Source: Brevibacillus panacihumi W25 (GTDB lineage: Bacteria > Bacillota > Bacilli > Brevibacillales > Brevibacillaceae). Taken from it: DNA of 64,000 nucleotides. Positions 1-8,590 of this stretch are shown here, piece after piece (position 1 is the stretch's first letter; every line of letters begins with the position of its first letter). The translations under genes and the position numbers were made by a program. The notes beneath the pieces are model-generated. The model was given only the letters and a program-made list of their open reading frames with translations, ran no database searches and had not been told where the DNA came from. Location of the stretch: contig NZ_KI629785.1 in the NCBI RefSeq assembly GCF_000503775.1, positions 1,053,501-1,117,500 of the forward strand, in the 5' to 3' direction.

Positions 1-183
1 ATAGGTTTTTTCCTGTATAAGAATCGGTTCCTTCACGAGATGGGTCAACTGACCATTCACCATCAATGATGCAGGTGCTGGGGGGGAAGCGGTGATGTCT
101 TGTGCGGAGGCTTCCGCTGAAAGAAAGGCGGAGAAACCGATTTGCAAGCCTAGGACAACCGCAACTACACTCTTGCCATACAT
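1..183 (-). CDS. Secreted stalk-domain protein, N-terminal fragment (runs off window)
   Basis: The reverse strand opens with ATG at 183 after a GGAGG ribosome binding site about 8 nt upstream, and stays open to base 1 (61 codons). Residues 1-28 form a signal peptide: Lys4, a hydrophobic stretch, then a likely cleavage after SAEASA. The following residues (LMVNGQLTHL, then PILIQEKTY) match the start of the copper amine oxidase N-terminal-like stalk domain, usually VNG...PI...TYVPLR. That domain is common in secreted or surface proteins of Paenibacillaceae. The rest lies outside the window, so the full function is unknown. The family call is from the motif only. Confidence 0.6.
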   Translation of the reverse strand, partial: MYGKSVVAVVLGLQIGFSAFLSAEASAQDITASPPAPASLMVNGQLTHLVKEPILIQEKTY

Positions 184-344
184 AACGCCAACCTCCATTC
201 ATTCTGATCCTCTTTGCCAGTGCTATCCTGTAAGACTCGTGTCGGGATCGATTCGTTTCATATACTCTACCCTCATTTTACGCTGGTAAAACGTGACAGA
301 AGTACCATCTTGGGTTGGTGGTTGTCGGGCTGCAGTGCTGGGAA

Positions 345-600
345 GGAAAAAGGAGAAAATGCTCCAGGCGGGTTGGGATCTTCATTGGGGCAGTACTGGC
401 CGGCTCCATTCCAAAAGGCGGAACCGCGGCCAAAAGCAGCCGACTTCGAAGAAGTGGTTCAGGGTTGGCCACTAAGGACGTGTTCCCCCTTTTTCCATTG
501 CGCCTGGGTCAAGATCCCAAATGCCTTCGCTTTTTTCTCCTTTTTCCTCGACCAGCTTATTCAAGTCCCCGTTCCTACAATTGTGGGTTTCTCTTGGAGC
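345..600 (+). repeat. Dispersed structured repeat, copy A (full length)
   Basis: Intergenic element closed by a perfect 15-bp inverted repeat: GGAAAAAGGAGAAAA (345-359) pairs with TTTTCTCCTTTTTCC (533-547). Inside, 417-454 is a 38-nt block identical to 40318-40355 in copy B, and AGTGG (453-457) can pair with CCACT (469-473). After the right arm, the sequence TCGACCAGCT and a TCTCTTGGAGC-like end are shared with copies B and C. The short reading frames across it encode low-complexity products and differ between copies, so it is not a gene. It lies between a secreted-protein gene and an integrase pseudogene. Family unknown to me; it resembles in kind the bcr1-type or MITE-like repeats of Bacillales. 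Confidence 0.85.
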
Positions 601-841
601 AAAGAAAAAACATCATAATACTAGACAACCCAATAAAACATGTAATTTCATGTACATCATTAACGTGTAGCTTGCAAATAAAAAGCAATAGCATCAGGAA
701 TTTACGATTAGTTACAGAGTACTTAATCTGGTACATAATTTTTCTCACATATTAACCTTTTTTAGTCGCTTTATGTCGGACTATTATGAATAGTTTGTTA
801 TAATATGTACAATACTAGTTAACTTTGATGAATGTATGAAG
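601..841. other. AT-rich spacer, no gene recognised
   Basis: Short frames here have no ribosome binding site and no recognisable motif. The composition turns clearly AT-rich from about 600, marking the left edge of the decayed accessory zone. Confidence 0.5.
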
Positions 842-856
842 GTAAGGGGGAATTTC

Positions 857-1942
857 ATGACGAATTCTGTTGTTCATTTTGGTGGATTTTCTCATAATCC
901 TGAAATCGATTCTTTCCGTTTTTTGTACAGACGTGGCCTTTCTACAAATAGATAATATCCGAGAATATCGTAAACATTCTGTAATCATGCTAAAGAACTC
1001 CATTACAAATCAATCAATCATACACCCTTTGACTGCATTTATCTTTTGGAAATGGAAACGGAAAGAATATAACACACAGCGGTTGCAAGCGATCCACCTT
1101 TGTCAGTTTTTAAACTACATTCTAATAGAGAAAAGAAACGTACTGCACTTCGTATAGCTCCACGAATTAGTCTCGGATTTATATGTCTATGTTTGGTGGA
1201 CTGCGTGCAGGAGAAGTTGCAAATATAAGAGTAATCGATATTACGCCCTATGGTGATTCACATGCCTCAGGGGGAATGAAAGTTTCTATAGTGACCCAGG
1301 ATTTAAGAAAAGACATTGGAGACAAGTCAGGCACGAGCCAAGTCAAACGGGAGAGAAAACAGTTCGTTTTTAACATCAAAGATGTGCTTCCTCTCCTTTA
1401 TAAAGAACATATGAAACGCTATTCATTATCCGATCGATCACAAAAATCCTCCATTTATGATCCCCTGTTTATAAATCGAGATGGGAAAGCGATGACCGGT
1501 AAGAGCATTCGCTATTACTCCAATAAGATCAAAGCCGAATTTATCAGGGAGCTTCTTGCTTCAGACAACCCCGACGATGTAATTACCGCCCTCAATCTGC
1601 AATCGACGAAATGGTCTTTCCACATCGGAAGAAGTATCTTTACAAATCTGACAGCAAAAACCGCCAAAAATCCATATGAAGTGGCACTCGCAAAAGGTGA
1701 CCTAAGCATTTATTCAGCCCTTACCTATATGTCAGATACACCTGAATGCCCTGTCCATTGCAGGCTCTACAGTCATTGTTAATTGCATCTCCAAGCAAAA
1801 AGTGGACTACTCTGCTATCACAAAAACTGTGAAAAGACTTCGAAAGATTGATTGGTCTACAAACGGAAACTTAATATTTGTTAAAGGGTTAAACAGTTCA
1901 AAAACACTCGCTTCTGACTTCGTTGCGCAAATGACATCTTAA
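857..1942 (+). pseudogene. Tyrosine recombinase / phage-type integrase, multiply frameshifted
   Basis: A good start (ATG 857, AAGGGGG about 7 nt upstream) begins a frame that stops after about 32 codons. Coding sense continues in a second frame (about 950-1137, with a core-binding-like stretch HPLTAFIFWKWKRKEYNTQR), a third frame (1183-1740) and a fourth segment (1742-1942, ending TAA). The third frame has the box I arginine (GGLRAGEVANI) and a degenerate box II His-x-x-Arg (SFHIGRSIFTN), followed by a region resembling the box that precedes the catalytic Tyr. At least three frameshifts separate the pieces, so no functional recombinase is expected. It could be a chromosomal integrase of a lost element or the partner of the Tn3 remnant just downstream. 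Confidence 0.75.
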
Positions 1943-1979
1943 TCATACACAGTAATTTAAGGTGTTTGTTTATGCTATC

Positions 1980-2352
1980 GATAAAAATTCTTTACACCTT
2001 GGGAAATAAACGTTGGTGTAGGGGAACATTTTTCAAGCCGATTAACATGTAGCCCACCTTCCTTACATTTAATACCATTAGCGCATCCATGTTGTCACCA
2101 ATCCACTGTAATCGACGAAGGTGAGTTGTAGTTCTCTTCTCAAGATAGTCTTCTACATTGAGACTAACCGCTAATCTGGTTCCTGTCGACTTAGTAGAAT
2201 TCCATTCGTTTTGTGATACCAGGTACTCGTCGAAGTCTTTATGCTGTCTACTTCCGACAATGGAAACATCTGCGGACCTACATAATTTCTTAGTTCCATA
2301 AGAGAATCCATTTCATAGTAATGCTGATAGTTCCATCCTCATCAAACACATG
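1980..2352 (-). pseudogene. Tn3-family transposase (TnpA) internal fragment, frameshifted
   Basis: The reverse strand carries three consecutive short frames that join into the conserved middle of Tn3-family TnpA. The first (about 2352-2285) reads YYEMDSLMELRNY. The second (2285 downwards) contains RSADVSIVGSRQHKDFDEYL, matching the family pattern R-S-G-D-x-x-V-x-G-S-R-x-Y-x-D-[FL]-x-x-Y-L. The third (ending near 1980) reads GGLHVNRLEKCSP, matching the GxLHVxxLE block. Both ends are missing and each junction is a frameshift. The fragment abuts the convergent integrase pseudogene. No terminal inverted repeats were identified. Confidence 0.72.
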
Positions 2353-2416
2353 TTTTTACCATCCGGACTCTAAAGAGGGTACCGCTGCCCCACGCTAAGA
2401 ACTTGGATACAATAAT

Positions 2417-2454
2417 AAAAGCTCGAGTTCATGTACGTTGAACTCGAGCTTTTT
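2417..2454. terminator. Bidirectional Rho-independent terminator
   Basis: A perfect 15-bp stem, AAAAGCTCGAGTTCA with TGAACTCGAGCTTTT, encloses a 7-nt loop. A T-run on one side and A-run on the other allow termination in both directions. It is the first strong terminator downstream of the lipase pseudogene on the minus strand. Confidence 0.8.
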
Positions 2455-2763
2455 ATAATGAGGATTGCTCCTATCCAGATCCGGAAATACTCGGGAGTGA
2501 TTATGGTTCAAATACCAATAACTGCGCCTCGTTTTCTTGGAGTTATTTGGAACGACGTACGGCTTTACATGGAGGCGCGGGCACGATAGGTTGGGTTGCC
2601 TTGCGATATATGGTCTTCCCCATAGCCCAATTGCAAGAATCCATGCCCATCAGAGCCTCCATGTCAAGCTCGGCAGAAGCAACATCATTTTTACGTCTGG
2701 AGCTTATATAGTTACGCGTGCCAGCCATTTGCAAGTAGTTTCAAGAAGGCAGAAAAGTGGTTT
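2455..2763. other. Spacer without a supported gene
   Basis: GC content rises here compared with the flanks and short frames exist on both strands, but none has a ribosome binding site or a family motif I recognise. It may be more gene debris; nothing further can be said. Confidence 0.4.
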
Positions 2764-4440
2764 TTAGTCTTTTGAATCATCATCGTAATCTCCAGTTAAG
2801 GCTCTTTCAACATAGTGAGGAACCCTTGGATGTAAACGCATACTACTATGTCCACCGAATTCATCATCCCAAATTAAGAATCTCCTATTCATCAACACTG
2901 GATCTTCATTATAAGAGTAATCCGGGTCGTAATCTGAGCCTAATGCAGAATCAATATTAACGTTTCCATCTCCAATATCAAAACGTGTCGGGTATTCACC
3001 CGTCTTGTCATAGTATTTTTCTTGTACATAGTCGTACCAACTACTATATAGTCTATTCGGCCCAACTCCTAGCCCTGTACCATAAATGTTTCGAATATCA
3101 CCAAAATCAGGATCAACAAGCTTACGGTACGAAGGATTCCACCCAGCAAATGCAATCATTGGCTTTGTGAAATCATTGTCTAAACTTCGAGAACCATTCC
3201 ATAACTCACTATTATCTCGACTAAGATCACCATCAGGTGCTTGATCACTTCCAAAATGAGGCGTTCCTAAAGTGATTACTCTCTCGACATCTGCTCTAGA
3301 TATATTTTCGACTAAATAACGAGATACTAGCCCCCCCATACTATGGCCAACTAAGTTGACATCTTGTGTTCTGCTACTAAAAACTTCATTTTTAAGATCT
3401 GTGATAACATCTTCTAAATGATTCGCTGCTACCCTAACAGTACCATCTACACCTGAAGCATTGTAAACAAATGCAAAAATATCTTCGTTAGGAGTGTAAC
3501 CATATTCTATAATTAGTTTAGATCCAAGTTCTTCGTCATTGACGATACCTGTTATCGAGTGAACATCAATGTTTGAATAAGTACTTTCAGTATGAGTTGG
3601 ATAGCTTGTCCCAGTTATAGTTTCATATCCTCGAATCGGTTCCCCAGCCCACGGTTCATCATAAAAATTATGAACCCATCTATCTTCGAATCCCCATGTG
3701 TCTGCTCCCCCAAAAAGTCCATGCACTAATATAACTGGTGTCTTTCCTGATTGCAAAGTAACAGCACTTGCACTTAATACCATTGTTTCATTTTCTTCAT
3801 ACATTTCATCAATCATATAAGTAGCTTCTAATACAACTTCGTCCTTTTCTTTAAGATTTTTGTCACTGAGTATTTCATTATCTAAACTATCTTCATCTTT
3901 AAACTTCACTATTTTTGAAATCTTAAATGTTCCATTTTCCGTAAAATCTTTACCGTCTAACTCTAACGGTAGGTTATTAATGCGTGCTTTACCGTTAAAC
4001 TTTTTGAATTTAGTTTTCTTTCCTTCAGTTGAGAGTCCGTTTTCTTGCACTTTATTGCTCGATAAAACTACAAAAGTTCCGCCACCTTCAAATGTTGCAC
4101 TAATGGTTTCACTTTTCTTGTTGAATTTTTGTTTTTTTACGGTCTCAAGTTGCACTTCTTTATGATTATATTTTAAAAGCAAAAAATCTTCTTTCTTAGA
4201 TTGGACTTCGACTGGGATTTCCAAATTAAATTCAATAGTTGGATCTAAGCTTACTATATCAAAAACAAGAGCATCTTCAATTTGCTGCATCAATAAGATA
4301 GGTGTATCTCTAACAATCACTTTTTGTGGCACATTAAAAGTACCAACCATTGTCCCCTCAATTTCAAACTCATTACGCGGGAATTTGTACTCATGCTCTT
4401 CCTCACCATCGGGAATATCATTATCATTTTCATCTGGTTT
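2764..4440 (-). pseudogene. Secreted alpha/beta-hydrolase lipase, C-terminal part (cut by IS3 insertion)
   Basis: This is the downstream half of a gene interrupted by the element at 4441-5978. It carries a lipase domain with the oxyanion-type HGLFGG motif (about 3720) and the nucleophile elbow GHSMGG (Ser codon near 3342). A late acidic-His region (GGHSSMRLHPR) probably supplies the catalytic His. The first possible ATG (4350) lacks a good ribosome binding site, and sense continues upstream of it (KPDENDNDIPDGEEEHEY) to the insertion point. Removing the element and one copy of the 5-bp duplication joins this frame to the half at 5979-6411. Without its signal peptide this half would not be secreted. 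Family (triacylglycerol lipase/esterase) is clear; substrate is not. Confidence 0.85.
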
Positions 4441-4521
4441 CTCTTAAGCCCCAAAATTGGATTTGAGTCTACCCCCCTTATCTTGTTAAGCTGGTATCAG
4501 AAGAACAGAGGGGGATTTTTT

Positions 4522-4854
4522 ATGCAACGAAAACGCTATCCAATCGAGTTTAAACAACAGCTGGTTCAAGAAGCCCAAGATGCAGGAAATGCAAGCCAAG
4601 TTGCCAGACGGCATGGGATCGATGTGAAAATGTTGTATCGTTGGATACGTGATTCGAAACATGCGGATTGGAAAAACGCTCCTGCCGAAGCCAAAGCGGT
4701 AACGAGTTATACTCCGAGCCCGGGAGAATTTCGTGAATTGGAAACCGAGAATGATCAACTGAAGAAACTACTTGGAGAAAAGGATTTGGAAATCGCGATC
4801 CTCCGTGATCTTGTAAAAAAGGTGAACCCAGCTTATCGGACAAAGTGGAAATAG
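4522..4854 (+). CDS. IS3-family transposase OrfA (helix-turn-helix)
   Basis: 110 residues starting at ATG 4522 behind AGAGGGGG. Residues about 5-45 (YPIEFKQQLVQEAQDAG, then VARRHGID and YRWI) form the IS3-type helix-turn-helix that binds the element's ends. Residues about 75-100 form a leucine-zipper-like coiled coil (LETENDQLKKLLGEKDLEIA). An A-AAA-AAG slippery heptamer near the 3' end allows a -1 shift into orfB. Intact. Confidence 0.9.
   Translation: MQRKRYPIEFKQQLVQEAQDAGNASQVARRHGIDVKMLYRWIRDSKHADWKNAPAEAKAVTSYTPSPGEFRELETENDQLKKLLGEKDLEIAILRDLVKKVNPAYRTKWK
4814..4820 (+). promoter_or_regulatory. Programmed -1 frameshift site (A6G)
   Basis: AAAAAAG in the orfA phase A-AAA-AAG is the classical slippery heptamer of IS3 elements. 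From it the -1 frame is open straight into orfB without a stop, so an OrfAB fusion transposase can be made. No downstream pseudoknot was modelled. Confidence 0.75.
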
Positions 4855-5774
4855 CCGACAAGTGGATACAGCTGGGGTATACAGCCAAATTGGTGCTACG
4901 TATTGTCGGCATCCTTGAAGCAACCTACTACTATCGGAAAAATAAGGCCTCTCAAAAGCCACGGGTTTACCATGGAGGGCGGCCGATCCCTGGTTATTCA
5001 TTGTCAACGGACGGACAACCTGTCAGTGACGAGCAAATTAAAGAATGGATATCGGAACTGATTGCGGATGAAGAATCTGCTTATGGCTATCGAAAGCTTA
5101 CGGTCTGCCTGCGGCGAGATCACCAGTTGATCATCAACAAGAAAAAAGTGTACCGCCTGCTGAAAGAAGAAGGACTTTTACAACCACAACGAAAAAAGAA
5201 TAGTCATCATCCCCGGAGGCTTGCCAATAACCGAGAGATCACCGCTCCGAATCAATTGTGGGAGATGGACGTAAAATACGGATTTATCGCCGGGGAACAT
5301 CGTTTCTTTTTCCTGATGAGTCTCATTGACGTCTATGATCGAGCGATCGTAGACTATCATTTTGGTTTGTCATGCGAAGGAAAACATGCATCTCAGATTC
5401 TTCAAAGAGCTTTGTGGAAACGGCAACAATTCGACAACGAGAATCCCCCTGTTATCCGTACGGATAACGGTCCGCAGTTTATTAGTCATGTATTCGAGGA
5501 GGCCTGTCAAAGCTTCCGAACCGTTCACGAACGAATTCCTCCAAAGACGCCAAACAAAAACGCTCACATTGAGTCCTTTCACAGCGTTTTGGAGAAAGAA
5601 TGTTTGCAGCGGAATGAATTTCAGAGCTATCAAGAAGCCTATGAAACCGTGACAAACTATCTGCTCTTTTACAATCAGCGCCGGATTCACGGAAGCTTGT
5701 ACGATTTATCACCTGTAGAATTTGGTAAAGCTTTTACCCTGCAACGCATTACACCATTTGTTGTGAAAGTGTAG
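4845..5774 (+). CDS. IS3-family transposase OrfB (DDE integrase core)
   Basis: 309 residues from GTG 4845, overlapping the orfA end by 10 nt in the -1 frame. An N-terminal HTH_21-like region (YGYRKLTVCL about residue 80) is followed by a complete rve/DDE core: first Asp in WEMDVKY, second Asp in RTDNGPQF, and the catalytic Glu in HIESFHSVLEKE. All three acidic residues are present and no stop interrupts the frame. It probably acts as the C-terminal part of an OrfAB fusion that catalyses strand transfer. The IS subgroup was not determined. Confidence 0.93.
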   Translation: MEIADKWIQLGYTAKLVLRIVGILEATYYYRKNKASQKPRVYHGGRPIPGYSLSTDGQPVSDEQIKEWISELIADEESAYGYRKLTVCLRRDHQLIINKKKVYRLLKEEGLLQPQRKKNSHHPRRLANNREITAPNQLWEMDVKYGFIAGEHRFFFLMSLIDVYDRAIVDYHFGLSCEGKHASQILQRALWKRQQFDNENPPVIRTDNGPQFISHVFEEACQSFRTVHERIPPKTPNKNAHIESFHSVLEKECLQRNEFQSYQEAYETVTNYLLFYNQRRIHGSLYDLSPVEFGKAFTLQRITPFVVKV

Positions 5775-5798
5775 TGTGGCAAAGGATTGCAGAACGAT

Positions 5799-5911
5799 CC
5801 CTACTTCAACCTAGCTGACAAGCAGAAAGGAAACCGTCTGGGGTCAAGTGATCTCCTTGACGCTAGACGGTTTCCTTTCTAGACTCCGACTCCAAGGTGG
5901 TTGAAGTAGGG
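5799..5911. repeat. Three-tier palindrome at the 3' end of the IS
   Basis: Nested inverted repeats share one axis: CCCTACTTCAACC (5799-5811) with GGTTGAAGTAGGG (5899-5911); AGAAAGGAAACCGTCT (5824-5839) with AGACGGTTTCCTTTCT (5865-5880); and GTCAAG (5843-5848) with CTTGAC (5856-5861). All stems are perfect. It follows orfB by about 25 bp and may act as an IS terminator that blocks read-through, or be a small nested hairpin element. Confidence 0.85.
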
Positions 5912-5978
5912 AAGAAGGAAGAATCATATGAAAATGCGAGAATAAGGGAGAAAGACTCTAATTTTGAGGGGTTAAACC

Positions 5979-6411
5979 GGTTTTAATGGATCAAATTTTA
6001 AATACTTAATTTCAATACCATCCTTTAACCCATCACCATCAGTGTCGGCAACATCTGGCTTTGTACCATATTCATCAATTTCTTCTTTGTGTCTAATCCA
6101 TCGCCATCGCTATCGATTTTATCCATTCTTGTCCCTAATTCTTGTTCTTCGAGATTTGTTAATCCGTCACCATCGTAATCTTCATCGCCATCTAAAACTC
6201 CGTTTTTGTCGGAATCTGAATCTTTTGTGTTTGTATTAAATAGCTCATAAAAATCTTTTAGACCATCTCCATCTGTGTCCAAGTCGAAATTTTCGGTAAT
6301 ATTCTTTTTAGACTTTGCACCTACTTGTTGCGGATTGAACGCAGCTTCAACAAACAATGAGGTTACTAATAGTGTTGAAACAAAAAATAATGAAACTTTC
6401 TTTCGGCGCAT
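5979..6411 (-). pseudogene. Secreted lipase, N-terminal part (signal peptide and Ca-binding repeats)
   Basis: The start is ATG 6411, with AAGGGAGAG about 8 nt upstream. Residues 1-32 are a signal peptide (MRRKK, then a hydrophobic run ending before SKKN). Next come thrombospondin type 3-like calcium-binding repeats (DTDGDGLKD, DSDKNGVLDGDEDYDGDG, DSDGDG). A single-base loss near 6094-6096 shifts the frame; in the next frame sense resumes (HKEEIDEYGTKPDVADTDG) and runs to the IS junction. The gene is therefore doubly broken: one frameshift and one IS insertion. It is the upstream half of the hydrolase at 2764-4440. Confidence 0.85.
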
Positions 6412-7263
6412 AGAGCACTCTCCCTTGTTTGAAATTTTTTCCACTCTATCAATATTAGTCGAAATTTATATTATTTTCAATATATTTGTGGAATATTGAA
6501 AAAATTACAATATTGAGTTCATAAACCATTTTTTACAAGACGGCCGTTAAGGCAGCGGTTAGGCGGTTATCTCTGAAAACCGATTTTGAATGCTGATCAA
6601 AAAGATGACCATATTTGGGGCAAACGATCATCTGCGAGTTTACATCCTACGATGTTTCCTTACACACAAAGCAGCATTTTATTATCTGAACCGATAATCG
6701 TAAAAGGGAAAGGGTAAACCCATTGCCACGCAAGCCCTTGACGATAATCAGTTCAGCAAAAATATCTGCAAATAGATCTGAAAATGATGATGTGTTCTCA
6801 ACGTGTCGGATGGGTAATATTATGTTGAGCAAAGTGGTTAACTTTTTGGCGATTGTTCCCATCTTCAGCCCTCATCATCCATTCGACATGTACTGGTACT
6901 CCATTGATAAGGAATAGACTGTATCTCCCACAGGCAGTTGTGGCTTGCACTTAACTCAAGATTACCGATTTCATGGTTTCAAATCGTCCCGTCTTTTGTC
7001 CCTGATTTTATCAGGGCTTTATCCAGCTTTCAGTCCCTACTTTTGTCGGGAGTTTATCGAAGCTTCCTACATCGAAGGGCACTCAGTTCATACCGAGTGC
7101 CCTAGCGCTTTGTACAATTGCATCTTTTTTTCATTCGTAACACTGGTCTCTCGTCAAACCTAAGTCCGGTTACACATTGATGTCTTTAACCCTTGAAGTA
7201 CTGAGATACTTCTCTTCAATGATCCAAAGTACAATCTCATCAAGTGAAAACTGTAAAGTGCGT
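6412..7263. other. Long AT-rich spacer without a recognised gene
   Basis: No frame here has both a ribosome binding site and a recognisable sequence. The only clear structure is a hairpin at 7076-7103 (AGGGCACTC pairing with GAGTGCCCT, 10-nt loop) without a T-run. The region may be degraded mobile DNA. Confidence 0.5.
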
Positions 7264-7389
7264 TTAAGCCTCGTTTATTATCTCTGTTGGTTGAAACCTT
7301 GGGAGCAGTTGATCTACGCCCTTCTCTATAAGTTGCTTCTTATTCTGAACAGCAACATCGAGAGCTTTATATTCTTTGAGTCCAATCAC
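7264..7389 (-). CDS. Possible 41-residue small protein
   Basis: A short frame starts at GTG 7389, 5 nt after a GGGAGG ribosome binding site, and ends TAA 7264. The product (MIGLKEYKALDVAVQNKKQL, then IEKGVDQLLPRF and a short tail) is hydrophilic, probably helical, with balanced charge. I do not recognise a family. The good ribosome binding site and protein-like composition are the only evidence; it could be the end of a decayed gene. Confidence 0.4.
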   Translation of the reverse strand: MIGLKEYKALDVAVQNKKQLIEKGVDQLLPRFQPTEIINEA

Positions 7390-7429
7390 AAAAGCCTCCC
7401 TTATTTCCGTTCACTCTTATTTTTGTTGG

Positions 7430-7461
7430 GTACCAAAGAAATTTGGTACTTTTTGTTTTTT
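7430..7461 (+). terminator. Rho-independent terminator on the plus strand
   Basis: GTACCAAA (7430-7437) pairs with TTTGGTAC (7442-7449) around a 4-nt loop, followed by TTTTTGTTTTTT. No convincing plus-strand gene precedes it, so it may end an RNA antisense to the 41-residue frame or be a relic. Confidence 0.6.
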
Positions 7462-7652
7462 AATACAGCATTAAAATAAGGTAACAACATAAAATTAGGA
7501 GGGGTTCAGTAAGAAACTATAGGATATGGTCAATTATATGTATAGGGGTCTTCGCCAGTTTATTTAGCAAAAAGACAATCTTTTAGTCAGCCATATAATT
7601 GTTGCCTACAAATCCAATACATAGTAATGTTTTCCTATCCAGGAGGTGTTTT

Positions 7653-8006
7653 GTGTTGCAATCTTTTGTTGAATCAATGTTGGAGCTTCTATTCGCTCAG
7701 CCAGAAGATTCTCGTTTTACAATTTGGCAATATATTTATTATAAATACGTGTTCGTTTTTATTATTACGTTAGTAATTATTCCAATTTTGATTGCTATAT
7801 TAAAAAGATCCTATAAACCGCTTTTTTTCATACTGATCAATTTTGCTTGTTTCTTTATTCCATATTATATTTCAACTTGGAATGCCACTTCAGGAATAGC
7901 CTATCGTATCGTTCTTTACTTTTTTATAATTAGCTCGATAAATTTAGTTATCTTTATTTTCACATTTCTAGAATACGCAAGAAAATCACGAAAATTTAAA
8001 CAATGA
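7653..8006 (+). CDS. Small membrane protein of unknown function
   Basis: 117 residues from GTG 7653, chosen because CCAGGAGGTG lies just upstream; a TTG three bases later is possible. After a short soluble N-terminus there are three strongly hydrophobic stretches (about residues 32-50, 56-74 and 84-106) and a basic tail (YARKSRKFKQ) that should be cytoplasmic. No family recognised. A hairpin at 8041-8076 follows. The isolated position in the accessory zone fits an immunity, phage or element-associated membrane protein, but nothing specific supports that. Confidence 0.6.
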   Translation: MLQSFVESMLELLFAQPEDSRFTIWQYIYYKYVFVFIITLVIIPILIAILKRSYKPLFFILINFACFFIPYYISTWNATSGIAYRIVLYFFIISSINLVIFIFTFLEYARKSRKFKQ

Positions 8007-8040
8007 TCACTTTATTAAGTTCATTATTCTTTGCTACTAT

Positions 8041-8076
8041 ATTACAAACGCTGCTAAATTAAGTGGCGTTTGTAAT
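8041..8076 (+). terminator. Hairpin downstream of the small membrane protein gene
   Basis: ATTACAAACGC pairs with GCGTTTGTAAT (11 bp, 14-nt loop). The following tract is only weakly T-rich (CTATATTTT), so termination may be inefficient. Confidence 0.55.
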
Positions 8077-8294
8077 CTATATTTTGCAGGAATTTTCAGA
8101 TACTTTTTATTTCCTTCTTTGTGCTTCACTATACTTCCTCTTACCAACCAGCTCCCTGTTTCATCCGTAGAAAACCACAGAAACGTAAAGCGTAACATTT
8201 TTACAAACACCGATTGGGAAATGGAGCCAAAAAAATAAAAAAAATGTCCATTCTAAGCAGGACAATTCTTAGTGTACAAATATCATTCTACACA

Positions 8295-8384
8295 ATGTAC
8301 ATATTAGTAATTATGTACATAGATATGATTGTTATAATTTTTTGGAAAATCTAGTTAAAATATCGAAGCCTATATTATGTACAT
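8295..8384. repeat. Three ATGTACAT palindromes in an AT-rich spacer
   Basis: The 8-bp palindrome ATGTACAT occurs at 8295-8302, 8313-8320 and 8377-8384; the outer two have similar flanks (ATTATGTACATTAATTTTT-like). No promoter use or regulator can be assigned. The rest of 8077-8410 shows no gene. Confidence 0.5.
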
Positions 8385-8407
8385 TAATTTTTGGTAGTCT
8401 TAGGTTC

Positions 8408-8440
8408 AAAAAAACCGAACCCCTTCTGAAGGATTCGGCT
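8408..8440 (-). terminator. Terminator of the minus-strand transporter remnant
   Basis: Read on the minus strand, CCGAATCC pairs with GGGGTTCGG and is followed by TTTTTTTG. It lies directly after the stop at 8439 and so belongs to the original transporter gene. Confidence 0.7.
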
Positions 8441-8590
8441 ATTTTGTCACTTTTTCCAGCAAACTGCCCATATACACGACGACCGGGATGCTCAGCATCG
8501 CCAGCAAAAAAAAGCTCGTCATGACGCCCATCTTCTCATCTACCGCATAGCGCCCGAACAGAATCGAGGCGAGGGTCAGCGCGGCATCAC
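8439..8590 (-). pseudogene. C-terminal remnant of a membrane transporter (auxin efflux carrier-like)
   Basis: About 50 codons in one frame (DAALTLASILFGRYAVDEKM, then a hydrophobic helix and SLLEKVTK, stop at 8439) look like the last segment of an AEC-type permease: a helix with small residues, an acidic turn, then a final membrane span. There is no start and no upstream part. The fragment begins where the Imm1-like gene ends, in a different frame, so a deletion removed the body of the gene. Its terminator is preserved. AEC is my best guess, not certain. Confidence 0.5.

Larger units (their letters stand above)
4441..5978 (+). mobile_element. IS3-family insertion sequence with 5-bp target duplication
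   Basis: The 1538-bp element carries overlapping orfA/orfB in -1 phase. Its ends show imperfect inverted repeats (blocks CCCC, AAAATT, AGTCT and CCCTTAT in the same order at both ends). GGTTT flanks it on both sides (4436-4440 and 5979-5983). Excision with one GGTTT restores a continuous lipase frame across the junction (reads DPLKPDENDND), which fixes the boundaries well. Both transposase frames are intact, so the element may be recent and active. A large palindrome lies between orfB and the right end. Confidence 0.9.

Noticed and set aside
345-600. Reading frames through repeat copies A and B (products rich in Arg, Leu, Pro)
   Set aside because: The frames match between copies only because the DNA does; stems covary at the DNA/RNA level and no ribosome binding site is shared.
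2537-2767. Short frames on both strands that might be a transporter or transposase fragment
   Set aside because: No motif could be aligned with confidence in any frame.
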